Positions 1-9,875 of a DNA stretch of 64,000 nucleotides are shown here, piece after piece. Each line of letters begins with the position of its first letter. Position 1 is the stretch's first letter. The translations under genes and the position numbers were made by a program. The DNA is taken from NCBI RefSeq assembly GCF_900110255.1, contig NZ_FODD01000007.1, positions 124,001 to 188,000 on the forward strand, read 5' to 3'. The DNA is from Actinacidiphila rubida. Its GTDB lineage: Bacteria > Actinomycetota > Actinomycetes > Streptomycetales > Streptomycetaceae. Under the pieces are notes generated by a model, which saw only the letters and a list, made by a program, of their open reading frames with translations, made no database searches and was not told the DNA's origin.

Positions 1-686
1 GCGGCGCCCGGCCGCCGGACGTCGCCCTCGGCGTAGACGAGCCGGGCCGGGCCGAAGAGGGTGAGGGCCTGGTCCACCAGGTGGCTGCCCAGGTCGTAGA
101 GGAGGCCGCCGACCTCCGCCGGGTCGCCGGACTCGCGCCAGCCGCCCTTCAGCTGCGGGCGCCAGCGCTCGAAGCGGGACTCGAAGCGCTGCACCTCGCC
201 CAGGTCGCGGGCGGCCAGCAGGGCCTGGAGCGTGCGGAAGTCGCTGTCCCAGCGCCGGTTCTGGAAGACGCTCAGCAGCAGGCCGCGGGTGTCGGCGAGG
301 GCGGCCAGCGAGCGGGCCTCGGCGGCGGTGCCGGCGAGGGGCTTGTCGACGACCACCGGCAGGCCGGCCTCCAGGGCGGCGGTGGCCAGCGCCACGTGCG
401 TGCGGTTGGGGGAGGCGAGCACCACCAGGTCGAGCGTGCCGGCGCGGTCCCACAGCTCGTCGGCCGTGGCGGCGAAGGACACGCCGGGGTACGCGGCGCC
501 GGCCTGCGCGCGGCGCTCCGGGCTGCCGGTGACGATGGTGTCCAGGACCAGTCCCGGCGTGGCCGCGATCAGCGGGGCGTGGAAGAAGGAGCCGGCCGGG
601 CCGTAGCCGACGAGGGCGACGCGCAGCGGCGCGGCGGTGGGCTCGGAAGCGGCGGACGGGTCGGCGGCGGGCGTGGCAGTCGGCAT
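1..686 (-). CDS. Gfo/Idh/MocA-family NAD(P)-dependent oxidoreductase, C-terminus cut by window edge
   Basis: The frame is open to the left edge, so only about the first 228 residues are present. Residues 21-32 form the Rossmann start (VALVGYGPAG), VVVDKPLAG (Lys115) matches the family's conserved (E/D)KP lysine, and GGLLYDLGSHLVDQAL matches the G-x-D-x-G-x-H-x-x-D segment of the second domain. Such enzymes oxidise sugars, inositols or related polyols in the cytoplasm; the substrate cannot be read. The ATG at 686 lies five bases from a palindromic operator and no ribosome site is visible, so the message may be leaderless. Divergence from a ROK sugar repressor across that operator suggests carbohydrate-controlled expression (inference). 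Confidence 0.88.
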   Translation of the reverse strand, partial: MPTATPAADPSAASEPTAAPLRVALVGYGPAGSFFHAPLIAATPGLVLDTIVTGSPERRAQAGAAYPGVSFAATADELWDRAGTLDLVVLASPNRTHVALATAALEAGLPVVVDKPLAGTAAEARSLAALADTRGLLLSVFQNRRWDSDFRTLQALLAARDLGEVQRFESRFERWRPQLKGGWRESGDPAEVGGLLYDLGSHLVDQALTLFGPARLVYAEGDVRRPGA

Positions 687-691
687 GACGC

Positions 692-718
692 CACTTTCGC
701 AACAGTGTTGCCAAAGTG
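692..718. promoter_or_regulatory. Palindromic operator between oxidoreductase and ROK repressor
   Basis: A 27-bp inverted repeat with 13-bp arms (CACTTTCGCAACA and its near-complement) has one mismatch per arm and centres on base 705. It lies 5 bp upstream of the oxidoreductase start and overlaps the -35 of the ROK gene. The GCAACA-N-TGTTGC core resembles operators of ROK-family repressors, so autoregulation plus control of the oxidoreductase is likely (inference). Confidence 0.75.
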
Positions 719-735
719 CAAGCGGGCGGGACAAT
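708..735 (+). promoter_or_regulatory. Candidate sigma-70-type promoter of the ROK gene (leaderless)
   Basis: TTGCCA (708-713) and GACAAT (730-735) are 16 bp apart. The GTG start at 742 falls seven bases beyond the -10 box, so the transcript would begin at or next to the start codon. The -35 box lies inside the palindrome at 692-718. Confidence 0.55.
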
Positions 736-741
736 GGACCC

Positions 742-1941
742 GTGCATCCGTCCGCCTCTGGGGCCAACCTGCCCGCCCTGCGCAGCCACAACGCCGCCGT
801 GCTGCTCGATCTGCTGCGCGCGGCGACCCTCGCCGGAGGCCCCGGCCTCGGCCGCCCCGAACTGGCCGAGCGGGCCGGCCTGACACCGCAGGCGGTCAGC
901 AAGATCACCGCACGGCTGCGCGCCGAGGGGCTGGTCGAGGAGGCCGGCCGGCTGCCGTCCACCGGCGGCAAGCCCGGCACCGGCCTGCGGCTGGCGGCCG
1001 GCTCCCGGTACGCGGTCGGCGTCCACCTCGACGGCGAGACCGTGACCGCGGTGCTCACCGACCTCGCCGGCCGGACCGTCGCCCAGCGGTCGGCGCCGCT
1101 GGCGCTGGACCGCCCGGTGGCCGACGGGCTGGCCGCGATCACCGCGCAGGTGCGGGAGATCGCCGCCCTCGCGTCCGGGCCGGTGCTCGGCGTCGGAGTC
1201 GGCATGCGCGGGCCCCTCGACCACCGCACCGGGACGCTCCACCGCGTCACCGGTTTCCCGCACTGGGAGGGCGTGCCGCTGCGCGACGCCCTCGCCGCCC
1301 GCCTCGGCCTGCCCGTCGCCGTCGACAAGAACACCAACGCCGCCGCGCTCGCCGTCCTGGCCGCCCCACCGCCAGCGCCCGCCGTCCCCACCGGCCCGGA
1401 CGGTTCCCCCGCGGCGCCCGTGGCACCCGCCGTCGCCGTTGCCGACGGTCCTCGCGGGCCCGGTGCCGGGCGGGCGGCGGACGCCGTCGCGGCCGGCGAG
1501 TCGTTCGCGTACCTGCACCTGGGCGCCGGGCTCGGCGCCGCGCTGGTGCTCGACGGCGTGCTGCACCGTGGCGGGCGCACCGGCGCGGGGGAGTTCGGCC
1601 ACCAGGTCGTGCAGCTGGACGGGCCGCTGTGCGAGTGCGGCAACCGCGGTTGCCTGGAGGCGCTGTGCCTGGCCGCGGCCGCGCGCGGCGACACGGCGGG
1701 CGCCGCGCGGCTGCTGGGCGTGGGGGCGGCGAACCTCGTCGCGCTGCTGGACGTGGACCGGATCGTGCTCGGCGGCCGCACGGTCCTGGCCGCGCCCGAG
1801 GTGTTCCGGCGCGAGACCGCGGGCGTGCTGGCGGGACGCGGCCGGGCCGTGCCGGTGTCCACCGCGACGCCGCTGGCGGTCGCCGAGGGAGCGGCGCTCC
1901 TGGTGCTGGCGCCGCTGTTCACCCGCGCCGCCCTCGCCTGA
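742..1941 (+). CDS. ROK-family transcriptional repressor
   Basis: A winged-helix HTH (about residues 15-65, GLTPQAVSKITARLRAEG) precedes a sugar-kinase-like ROK domain. The zinc signature is intact: GHQVV followed by CECGNRGCLEAL. Repressors of this family bind a sugar or sugar phosphate in the ROK domain. GTG742 was chosen because it follows a good -10 box and precedes the first conserved residues; an upstream extension to 637 would run through the operator. An Ala/Pro/Gly-rich insert of roughly 45 residues (about bases 1360-1500) interrupts the domain, which is odd but common as low-complexity expansion in high-GC genomes. It probably represses the divergent oxidoreductase. Confidence 0.88.
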   Translation: MHPSASGANLPALRSHNAAVLLDLLRAATLAGGPGLGRPELAERAGLTPQAVSKITARLRAEGLVEEAGRLPSTGGKPGTGLRLAAGSRYAVGVHLDGETVTAVLTDLAGRTVAQRSAPLALDRPVADGLAAITAQVREIAALASGPVLGVGVGMRGPLDHRTGTLHRVTGFPHWEGVPLRDALAARLGLPVAVDKNTNAAALAVLAAPPPAPAVPTGPDGSPAAPVAPAVAVADGPRGPGAGRAADAVAAGESFAYLHLGAGLGAALVLDGVLHRGGRTGAGEFGHQVVQLDGPLCECGNRGCLEALCLAAAARGDTAGAARLLGVGAANLVALLDVDRIVLGGRTVLAAPEVFRRETAGVLAGRGRAVPVSTATPLAVAEGAALLVLAPLFTRAALA

Positions 1942-2098
1942 CGCCCGCCCCCGCCCCCGCCTCTGCCTCCCCCTCCGCCTCTGCCCCGCCTCTGCCTCCG
2001 CTCGACGCTCCTCCGCCGTCCCGTGACGCCCCTGCGCCGTCCCGGGCCCGCGGTCGCCGCGGTGCGGGGCGGGGGACCGCGTCTGGCAGGATCATGGG
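1942..2098. other. Pyrimidine-rich intergenic stretch
   Basis: About 70 bases after the ROK stop consist almost entirely of C and T in degenerate repeats of CCGCCTCTGCCTCC type. The rest is GC-rich spacer. No gene is visible. The GntR start codon at 2099 follows with no obvious Shine-Dalgarno. Confidence 0.5.
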
Positions 2099-2857
2099 AT
2101 GAGTGACGCCGCCGACCCGCGCGCCCCGATCCGCGCGGGCATCCCCGAACACGGCCGGGTGCCGAAGTACTTCGCGGTCAAGACGCGGCTGGAGGAGCTG
2201 CTCGACCAGCTGGGCGAGGGCGGGCTGCTACCGACCGAGCGGGAACTGGCGTCGGGCTTCGGGGTCGCGCGGGAGACCGTTCGCCAGGCGCTGCGTGAGC
2301 TGCTCCTCCAGGGCCGGGTCCGGCGCAAGGGCCGCGGCACCGTGGTCGCCGGACCCAAGCTGGTGCAGCCGCTGTCCACCGCGAGCTACACCGAGGGCGT
2401 GCGGCGGCAGGGCCGGGTCCCGGGCCGCAACCTGATCGGCCTGGAGCAACTGGAGGCCGACCGGGTGCTCTCCGGCGAGTTGCGGGTCGAGGTCGGGGCG
2501 CCCGTGTGGCACATGGAGCGCGTGCTGCTCGCCGACGACGAGCGGGTCGGGCTGGAGAGCACCTACCTGTCGGTGGCCCGACTCCCGTACCTGGCACGGG
2601 ACTTCAAGCCCGACACCTCCTTCTACGGGTTCCTGCGCGAGCAGATCGGCGTGGAGCCGTCCGTGGTGGACGAGCGGATCGAGACGGTGCTGGCCACGCC
2701 GCGCGAGGCGCTGCTGATCGGCACTCCGCCCGCGCTGCCGATGCTGCTTCTGCACCGGTCCAGCAAGGACGCCGACGGCGAGCCCCTGGAGCGGGTGCGC
2801 TCGCTGTACCGGGGCGACCGCTTCAGCTTCACCGTCCACCTGGACAAGCGGATCTGA
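2099..2857 (+). CDS. GntR-family (HutC/UTRA) regulator of the phosphonate operon
   Basis: 252 residues. An N-terminal GntR winged helix covers about residues 22-85 (LLPTERELASGFGVARETVRQALRELLLQGRVRRKGRGT). A UTRA effector domain follows (about 100-245, ending FTVHLDKRI). HutC-type GntR proteins sense small metabolites and usually control adjacent uptake and catabolic genes. The next six genes form an aminophosphonate uptake and degradation operon on the same strand, so this is probably its regulator, analogous to PhnR/PhnF (inference from context). A 189-bp gap separates it from the operon and must carry the operon promoter. Confidence 0.85.
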   Translation: MSDAADPRAPIRAGIPEHGRVPKYFAVKTRLEELLDQLGEGGLLPTERELASGFGVARETVRQALRELLLQGRVRRKGRGTVVAGPKLVQPLSTASYTEGVRRQGRVPGRNLIGLEQLEADRVLSGELRVEVGAPVWHMERVLLADDERVGLESTYLSVARLPYLARDFKPDTSFYGFLREQIGVEPSVVDERIETVLATPREALLIGTPPALPMLLLHRSSKDADGEPLERVRSLYRGDRFSFTVHLDKRI

Positions 2858-3046
2858 CCACCCGGGCGAGCCCCGTACGGGTCCCGCGCCATCCCCTTAC
2901 CTCAAGGTCCCTCATGGGCAACCGAGTTGACCACCGCTCCGTTCTGAAGGTCACGGAGCGATAACGGGTCTGGGCCAAGCTTGCTGCCCTGTTCACCCCT
3001 GCGTCGGTATCCGGACGCCATCCGTCCATGCGGCACCGCGAACGTC

Positions 3047-4171
3047 ATGGCCGTGAGAGTCACTGTCGTCGGAGCCGGGGTGCTGGGCACCATGCACGCC
3101 TGGCACGCCATAGAACGCGGCCACGAGGTCGTCCACCTGGAGCGCGAGCGCGAGGCCCGCGGCGCGTCCGTCCGCAACTTCGGCCTGGTCTGGGTCGGCG
3201 GCCGCGCGGCCGGGCCCGAACTGGCCACCGCGCAGCGCGCCCGCGAGCTGTGGGAGGAGATCGGCGCCCGCGTGCCGGGCGTGGGCTTCCGCGCCAACGG
3301 CTCGCTGACGGTCGTGCGCAGCGCCGCCGAGCAGGCCGTCGCGGAGGAGGTGCTCAGCCGCCCCGACGCCGCGGACCGCGGCTACGCCTGGCTCACCCCC
3401 GCCGAGGTCCGCGCGCACAACCCCGCCGTGCGCGGCGACATCAGCGGCGCGCTGCTGTGCACCCGCGACGCGGCCGTCGAGCCGCGGCTGACGCTGCCCG
3501 CGCTGCGCGAGCACCTCGCCGCCGGCGGCCGCTACACCTTCGTGCCCGGCCGCGAGGTCCGGGACGTCGCGCCCGGCCTGGTCCGCGACGACCACGGCAC
3601 CTCGTACGCCTCGGACACCGTCGTGCTCACCACCGGCGCCTGGCTGTCCGGCCTGGTCAGGGAACTCGCCCCGCAGCTGCCGGTACGCCGGGTGCGGCTG
3701 CAGATGGCGCAGACCGACCCGCTCGGCGAGGAACTGACCACCTCCGTCGCCGACGGCGACAGCTTCCGCTACTACCCCGCCTACGCCGGCGGCGCCCTGG
3801 ACGCCCTGCGCGACGGCCACCCCCAGCCGCCGGTGCCCGCCGCCCACCGCATGCAGATGCTCATGGTCCAGCGCCTCGACGGCGGCCTGACCATCGGCGA
3901 CACCCACGAGTACGACGAGGCGTTCTCCTTCGACGTCACCGAGGACCCCTACGACCACCTGCTCATCCGCGCCGGGGAGATCCTCGGCCGCCCGCTGCCG
4001 AGGATCCGCCGCCGCTGGGCCGGGGTGTACGCGCAGTGCGCCGACACCACCCGGGTCGTGCACCGCGAGCAGGTCCGCGACGGCGTGTGGCTGGTCACCG
4101 GACCCGGCGGCCGGGGCATGACCTGCTCCCCGGCGATCGGCGAGGCCACCGCGAACGAGATCGGCTGGTGA
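3047..4171 (+). CDS. FAD-dependent amine/aminophosphonate oxidoreductase (TIGR03364-like)
   Basis: 374 residues. The DAO-type FAD fold starts at once: VTVVGAGVLG (Gly9, Gly11, Gly14), an acidic LERE at the end of strand 2, NFGLVWVGGR, and a C-terminal GPGGRGMTCSPAIGE FAD loop. Members of this clade sit beside phosphonatase-like hydrolases and are proposed to oxidise an aminophosphonate at the C-N bond; the substrate is not fixed by the sequence. ATG3047 is preferred because it places the nucleotide-binding strand at the extreme N-terminus. The stop abuts the next gene's ribosome site, giving translational coupling. Confidence 0.82.
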   Translation: MAVRVTVVGAGVLGTMHAWHAIERGHEVVHLEREREARGASVRNFGLVWVGGRAAGPELATAQRARELWEEIGARVPGVGFRANGSLTVVRSAAEQAVAEEVLSRPDAADRGYAWLTPAEVRAHNPAVRGDISGALLCTRDAAVEPRLTLPALREHLAAGGRYTFVPGREVRDVAPGLVRDDHGTSYASDTVVLTTGAWLSGLVRELAPQLPVRRVRLQMAQTDPLGEELTTSVADGDSFRYYPAYAGGALDALRDGHPQPPVPAAHRMQMLMVQRLDGGLTIGDTHEYDEAFSFDVTEDPYDHLLIRAGEILGRPLPRIRRRWAGVYAQCADTTRVVHREQVRDGVWLVTGPGGRGMTCSPAIGEATANEIGW

Positions 4172-4176
4172 ACCCC

Positions 4177-4911
4177 ATGACCGCGCACACCCCCCAGACC
4201 CCCGCGACCGAGAGCACCATGACCGCAGCCCCCCGCACCCCCGTCACGCTCGTCGTCCTCGACATGGCCGGCACCACCGTCGCCGACGGCGGCCTGGTCG
4301 AGGCCGCCTTCTCCCGCGCCGCCGAGGAACTCGGCGTCGCCCCCGGCAGCACCGAGCACGCCGCCCAGCTGGACCACGTCCGCGCCACCATGGGCGAGTC
4401 CAAGATCAGCGTCTTCCGCACGCTCTTCGGCGACGAGGCACGCGCCCAGCAGGCCAACGCCGCGTTCGAGCGCGCCTACGCCGACCTCGTCGACTCCGGC
4501 GCCTGCGCCCCGCTGCCCGGCGCCGAGGACGCCATCCGCGCCCTGCGCGCCCAGGGCCGCACCGTGGTCCTCACCACCGGCTTCTCCCGCACCACCCAGG
4601 ACGCCATCCTGAACGCCCTCGGCTGGCAGGACATCGCCGACCTGACACTGTGCCCGGCCGACGCCGGCCGCGGCCGCCCCCACCCCGACATGGTGCTCAC
4701 CGCGCTGCTGCGCACCGGCACCGGCTCCGTCCAGGAGGTCGCGGTCGCCGGCGACACCGTCTTCGACATGCTCAGCGGCATACGCGCCGGCGCCCGCGTC
4801 GTCGCCGGCGTCACCACCGGTGCGCACACCGACGCCCAGCTGAAGGACGCGGGCGCCACCCACGTCCTGGCCTCGGTGGCCGACCTCCCCGCGCTGCTCG
4901 GGAGGCTGTGA
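4177..4911 (+). CDS. Phosphonatase-like HAD hydrolase
   Basis: 244 residues. LVVLDMAGTTVADGG carries the nucleophile Asp29 with Ala at +2, the phosphonoacetaldehyde-hydrolase (PhnX) variant of the HAD motif. TMGESKISVF places Lys76 where PhnX has its Schiff-base lysine. VAGDTVFDMLSG is the C-terminal acidic motif. The predicted reaction is cleavage of a C-P bond in a 2-oxo phosphonate to release phosphate. GGTGA just before the ATG serves as ribosome site; GTG4168 would give a 4-bp overlap as an alternative. The oxidase upstream would supply its aldehyde substrate (inference). Confidence 0.85.
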   Translation: MTAHTPQTPATESTMTAAPRTPVTLVVLDMAGTTVADGGLVEAAFSRAAEELGVAPGSTEHAAQLDHVRATMGESKISVFRTLFGDEARAQQANAAFERAYADLVDSGACAPLPGAEDAIRALRAQGRTVVLTTGFSRTTQDAILNALGWQDIADLTLCPADAGRGRPHPDMVLTALLRTGTGSVQEVAVAGDTVFDMLSGIRAGARVVAGVTTGAHTDAQLKDAGATHVLASVADLPALLGRL

Positions 4912-4912
4912 C

Positions 4913-6071
<1,159 letters not shown>

Positions 6072-6079
<8 letters not shown>

Positions 6080-7010
6080 CGCGACGGCCGGCCCGCCCCC
6101 GCAGGCACCCGCGGAACCCGCCACCCGCGGCCGGCGGCCCCAGGCACCCGGCACGCGCCACCGCACCCGCCGCGTACCCGGCTGGGCCTGGGCCCTGCCG
6201 CCCGTGGCCGCCCTCGGACTGTCGTTCCTCTATCCCCTGGTGCTCGTCGCCAAGCAGTCCCTGTCACCCGACAGCGGCGGCCACTCCTTCGCGGCCTACA
6301 CCCAGGTCTTCCACGAGGACTCCTTCCGCAAGGCCCTGTGGAACACCGTGTGGATCGCCACCGCCTCGACCGCCGGATGCCTGGTGCTCGGCTTCGCCCT
6401 CGCCCTGGTCATCGCCTTCGTGCCCTTCCCCGGCGGCAAGGCGCTCAGCCGCTTCATCGACGTCTTCCTCGCCTTCCCGTCCTTCCTGATCACCCTCGCC
6501 CTGCTGTTCGTCTACGGCACGGTCGGCATGGCCAACGGCCTGTGGACCGACGCCACCGGCGCCGCCCACGGACCCGTGGCCTTCCTGCAGACCCCCTGGG
6601 GCGTCCTGCTCGCCGAAGTCACCTACTTCACCCCGTTCGTGATGCGCCCCCTGCTCGCCGCGTTCTCCCAGGTCGACACCGCACAGGTGGAGGCCGCCTC
6701 GTCACTGGGCGCCCGCGCCCCGCGGATCGTCCGGCAGATCATCCTGCCCGAGGCACTGCCCTCCCTCGCGGCCGGCGGCAGCCTCGTCCTCGTCCTGTGC
6801 CTCAACGAGTTCGGCATCGTCCTGTTCACCGGCGCCAAGGGCGTCACCACCCTGCCGATGCTCGTCTACAGCAAGGCCATCCTCGACGGCGACTACCCCG
6901 GCGCCTGCGCCGTCGCCATGGTCGCGGTCGTGCTGTCGGTGGCCCTCTACGCCCTCTACCGGGCGGCGGCCGCCCGCGCCCTGGGAGGTGGCCGGCGTGC
7001 TCGTGCATAG
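6072..7010 (+). CDS. phnU: ABC transporter permease (PhnU-like)
   Basis: 312 residues from TTG6072, chosen because GGGAGGTG ends seven bases upstream; GTG6063 lies inside that ribosome site. A proline/arginine-rich cytoplasmic leader precedes six predicted membrane segments. The ABC-permease EAA loop reads EAASSLGARAPRIVRQIILPEALPS (about residues 209-233), the contact for the ATPase. The start overlaps the ATPase gene by 8 bp. It is likely the first transmembrane subunit for an aminophosphonate importer. Confidence 0.83.
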
Positions 7011-7794
7011 CCGCAAGGGCCGCTGGACGGCCTGGCTGTTCTTCTTCGTCCTGTTCCTGCCCCTGTTCGCGCTGCCCTTCCTGGTCGTCGTCATGGCGTC
7101 CTTCGCGACGCACTGGAGCGGCGCGTTCCCCTCCCACGCCACCTTCGCCCACTACCGGGACGTCACCCACGGCGACTCGCTGCACGCCCTCACCACCAGC
7201 CTGCTGACCGCACTGGCCGCCAGCCTCCTCGCCCTGGTCATCGGCACCTGGGCGGCACTGGCCGCCGAACGGCTGCGCGGTGCGGCACGCCGCGTCCTCG
7301 ACGGGCTGTTCATGCTGCCCGTCGCCGTACCCTCCGTGGTCGTCGGACTGTCCCTGCTGGTCGCCTTCTCCCAGCCGCCGTTCCTCCTCAACGGCACCGC
7401 CAGGATCGTCGTCCTGGCCCACACCGTCCTCGTCACCGCCTTCGCCTACCAGTCGGTGAGCGCCGCACTCTCGCGCCTCGACCCGGCCTACGAACAGAGC
7501 GCCGCCAGCCTGGGCGCCCGCCCCGCCACCGTCCTGTGGCGGATCCGCATCCCGCTGCTGCTGCCCTCGCTCACCGCCGCCGCCGGACTCTGCTTCGCCC
7601 TGTCCATGGGGGAGTTGAGCGCCACGATGATGCTCTACCCGCCGGACTGGGTGCCGCTGCCGGTACGGATCTACGGAGCGACCAGCCGCGGCTCGCTCTT
7701 CGAGGGCGCGGCCCTGGCCGTCGTCCTGATGCTGACCACGCTCGTGGTGCTGCTGGGCATGTCCCGCGTCCGCACCCGCGCCTCCTACCGCTGA
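6997..7794 (+). CDS. phnV: ABC transporter permease (PhnV-like)
   Basis: 265 residues from GTG6997, with GGGAGG ending nine bases upstream; GTG6988 and GTG7003 are in-frame alternatives. Six hydrophobic segments are visible, and the EAA loop reads EQSAASLGARPATVLWRIRIPLLLPS, the partner to the loop in the previous subunit. The gene overlaps the upstream permease by 14 bp, consistent with coupled synthesis of a heterodimeric channel. A GATC-poor 90-bp spacer separates it from the binding protein. Confidence 0.83.
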   Translation: MLVHSRKGRWTAWLFFFVLFLPLFALPFLVVVMASFATHWSGAFPSHATFAHYRDVTHGDSLHALTTSLLTALAASLLALVIGTWAALAAERLRGAARRVLDGLFMLPVAVPSVVVGLSLLVAFSQPPFLLNGTARIVVLAHTVLVTAFAYQSVSAALSRLDPAYEQSAASLGARPATVLWRIRIPLLLPSLTAAAGLCFALSMGELSATMMLYPPDWVPLPVRIYGATSRGSLFEGAALAVVLMLTTLVVLLGMSRVRTRASYR

Positions 7795-7884
7795 GGCCCC
7801 CCGCCCCAGCCGTCACCGGGCCCCCACGGGGCCGACCATCACCGGGCCACCGGCCCGATCGTGAACAAGGGAGTTCGAACTGCC

Positions 7885-8958
7885 ATGCGCAACCGCATCG
7901 TTACCCCGCTCACCGCCGTCGCGGGCACCCTGACGCTGGGACTGGCCCTGGCCGCCTGCGGAGGCTCGTCCTCCGCGGACAGCGGCAAGCCGTCGACCGA
8001 GGTGACCGTGTACAGCGCCGACGGACTGCACTCGGACGCCGGAGACGGCTTCTACGACAAGGCGTTCAAGGACTTCACCGCCAAGACCGGCATCAAGGTC
8101 AAGTACGTCGAGGGCGGTTCGGGCGAGGTCGTCCAGCGGCTGGTCCGCGAGAAGTCCAACACCCAGGCCGACGTGGTCGTCACCCTGCCGCCGTTCATCC
8201 AGCAGGCCGACGGCAAGGGCCTGCTCGACGCCTACAAGCCGGCCGGCTCCGACCAGGTGGCCGCCGCCGACAAGGACGCCGCCGGGCACTGGACGTCCAT
8301 CGTCAACAACTACCTGTGCTTCATCTACGACAAGAAGGAGCTGCCGCAGCCGCCCAGGACCTGGGACGACCTGCTGGACGCGAAGTTCAAGAACAAGCTG
8401 CAGTACTCCACCCCCGGCGTCGCCGGCGACGGCACCGCCGTCGTCATCAAGGCGATGCACGACCTCGGCGGGCAGGGCCCGGCCATGGACTACTTCAAGA
8501 AGCTGCAGGCCAACAACGTCGGCCCGTCCGCGTCCACCGGCCAGCTCGCGCCCAAGGTCGACAAGGGCGAACTGCTCGTCGCCAACGGCGACGTGCAGAT
8601 GAACTACGCCGACCAGTCGTCCATGCCGAACCAGGGCATCTTCTTCCCCGCCGCGAGCGCCACCTCCAAGCCCACCACCTTCGCGCTCCCGTACGCGGCC
8701 GGCCTGGTCAGGAACGGCCCGCACGAGGACGCCGGCCGCAAGCTGCTCGACTTCCTGCTCAGCAAGGACGTCCAGCAGGAGGTCTCCTCCGTCGGCGGCG
8801 GCTTCTCCGCCCGCACCGACGTGACCGCCACCGACCCGAACGCGGTCAAGCTCAAGGAGATCATGTCCGGCGTGGACGTCTTCACCCCGGACTGGAAGGA
8901 CATCGACACCAACCTCTCCTCCTACGTCGACGCCTGGAAGTCCGCCACCGGCAGCTGA
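7885..8958 (+). CDS. phnS: Phosphonate ABC transporter substrate-binding lipoprotein (PhnS-like)
   Basis: 357 residues. The signal peptide ends in LALAAC with lipobox Cys25, so the mature protein is a lipoprotein on the outer face of the membrane. The fold is that of family 1 (iron/AEP type) periplasmic binding proteins: EVTVYSADGL strand at the mature N-terminus, VVVTLPPFIQQAD, TWDDLLDAKFKNKLQYSTP, and a C-terminal alternation ending in SYVDAWKSATGS. ATG7885 fits the lipoprotein signal; an upstream in-frame GTG at 7861 would include the GGGAG ribosome site. As the last gene of the operon it delivers ligand to the permease pair. Confidence 0.85.
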   Translation: MRNRIVTPLTAVAGTLTLGLALAACGGSSSADSGKPSTEVTVYSADGLHSDAGDGFYDKAFKDFTAKTGIKVKYVEGGSGEVVQRLVREKSNTQADVVVTLPPFIQQADGKGLLDAYKPAGSDQVAAADKDAAGHWTSIVNNYLCFIYDKKELPQPPRTWDDLLDAKFKNKLQYSTPGVAGDGTAVVIKAMHDLGGQGPAMDYFKKLQANNVGPSASTGQLAPKVDKGELLVANGDVQMNYADQSSMPNQGIFFPAASATSKPTTFALPYAAGLVRNGPHEDAGRKLLDFLLSKDVQQEVSSVGGGFSARTDVTATDPNAVKLKEIMSGVDVFTPDWKDIDTNLSSYVDAWKSATGS

Positions 8959-8963
8959 CCTGC

Positions 8964-8999
8964 CGAAGGCCCTCCCCGCGCGCTCGGGGAGGGCCTTCG
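8964..8999 (+). terminator. Terminator of the phosphonate operon
   Basis: A perfect 15-bp GC-rich stem (8964-8978 with 8985-8999) has a six-base loop, starting 5 bp after the stop of the binding-protein gene. It also lies just beyond the 3' end of the convergent phosphatase gene and could act in both directions. It lacks a T-tract, as is usual in this group. Confidence 0.8.
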
Positions 9000-9009
9000 C
9001 CGTTCGCGG

Positions 9010-9789
9010 TCACACCAGGTCGACGATGTCCGCGATCGAGTCCACGACGTTCGTCGGGCGGAACGGGAACCGGTCGATGTCCGCCGTGGTCGTCAGGCCC
9101 GTGAGCACCAGGAAGGTCTCCATGCCGGCCTCCAGGCCGGCCAGGATGTCCGTGTCCATACGGTCGCCGATCATGGCGGAGGTCTCGGAGTGCGCGCCGA
9201 TGGCGTTGAGGCCGGTGCGCATCATCAGCGGGTTCGGCTTGCCGATGAAGTACGGCTCCTTGCCGGTGGCCTTCGTGATCAGAGCGGCCACCGAGCCGGT
9301 CGCCGGGAGGGCGCCCTGGGGCGAGGGACCGGTGTTGTCGGGATTGGTCGCGATGAACCTTGCTCCCTCGTTGATCAGGCGGATGGCCTTCGTCAGCGAC
9401 TCGAACGAGTAGGTCCGGGTCTCGCCCAGGATCACGAAATCAGGATCGACGTCCGTGAGGATGTAGCCCGCGTCGTGCAGGGCCGTGGTGAGCCCCGCCT
9501 CGCCGATCACATAGGCCGAGCCCCCGGGGTGCTGGGTGTCGAGGAACTTGGCCGTGGCCAGGGCGGACGTCCAGATGCTGTCCACCGGCACCTCCAGCCC
9601 CATGCGGGTGAGCCGGGCGTGCAGGTCGCGCGGTGTGTAGATCGAGTTGTTCGTGAGGACCAGGAACGGTCTCTCCGACTCCCGGAGCTTCTTTATGAAG
9701 GCGTCTGCTCCGGGGACGGGAACGCCTTCATGGATGAGCACGCCATCCATGTCGGTGAGCCACGATCGGATGGGCTTGCGCTCTGACAC
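9010..9789 (-). CDS. HAD-IIA family phosphatase (NagD-like)
   Basis: 259 residues, normal family length. WLTDMDGVLIHEG carries the nucleophile and acid Asp pair; VLTNNS is motif II; IGKPNPLMM holds the motif III lysine; MIGDRMDTDILAG is motif IV; the C2-type cap lies between. NagD-like enzymes dephosphorylate nucleotides, glycolytic side products or p-nitrophenyl phosphate. GTG9789 has AAGGAG upstream. It converges with the phosphonate operon but is separated by a terminator, so no functional link is implied. Codon usage is less extreme than the neighbours (for example ATC/AAC-rich with several A/T third bases). Confidence 0.88.
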   Translation of the reverse strand: MSERKPIRSWLTDMDGVLIHEGVPVPGADAFIKKLRESERPFLVLTNNSIYTPRDLHARLTRMGLEVPVDSIWTSALATAKFLDTQHPGGSAYVIGEAGLTTALHDAGYILTDVDPDFVILGETRTYSFESLTKAIRLINEGARFIATNPDNTGPSPQGALPATGSVAALITKATGKEPYFIGKPNPLMMRTGLNAIGAHSETSAMIGDRMDTDILAGLEAGMETFLVLTGLTTTADIDRFPFRPTNVVDSIADIVDLV

Positions 9790-9875
9790 GGAGGGGCTCC
9801 TTAGCGATCAGTCCTTGCTCCCAAGCCTAGCGGCGAGGTCCGAAGGGGCCGAGTCGCGGGGATTCGGCGGGAACG

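Noticed and set aside
9010-9789. NagD-like phosphatase as part of the phosphonate operon
   Set aside because: It is on the opposite strand beyond a perfect terminator and belongs to a different HAD class from the phosphonatase-like enzyme.
9790-9875. Attachment site for the serine recombinase in the gap after its stop codon
   Set aside because: No convincing pair of imperfect inverted repeats or duplicated core is seen here or near the recombinase start, so no att call is made.
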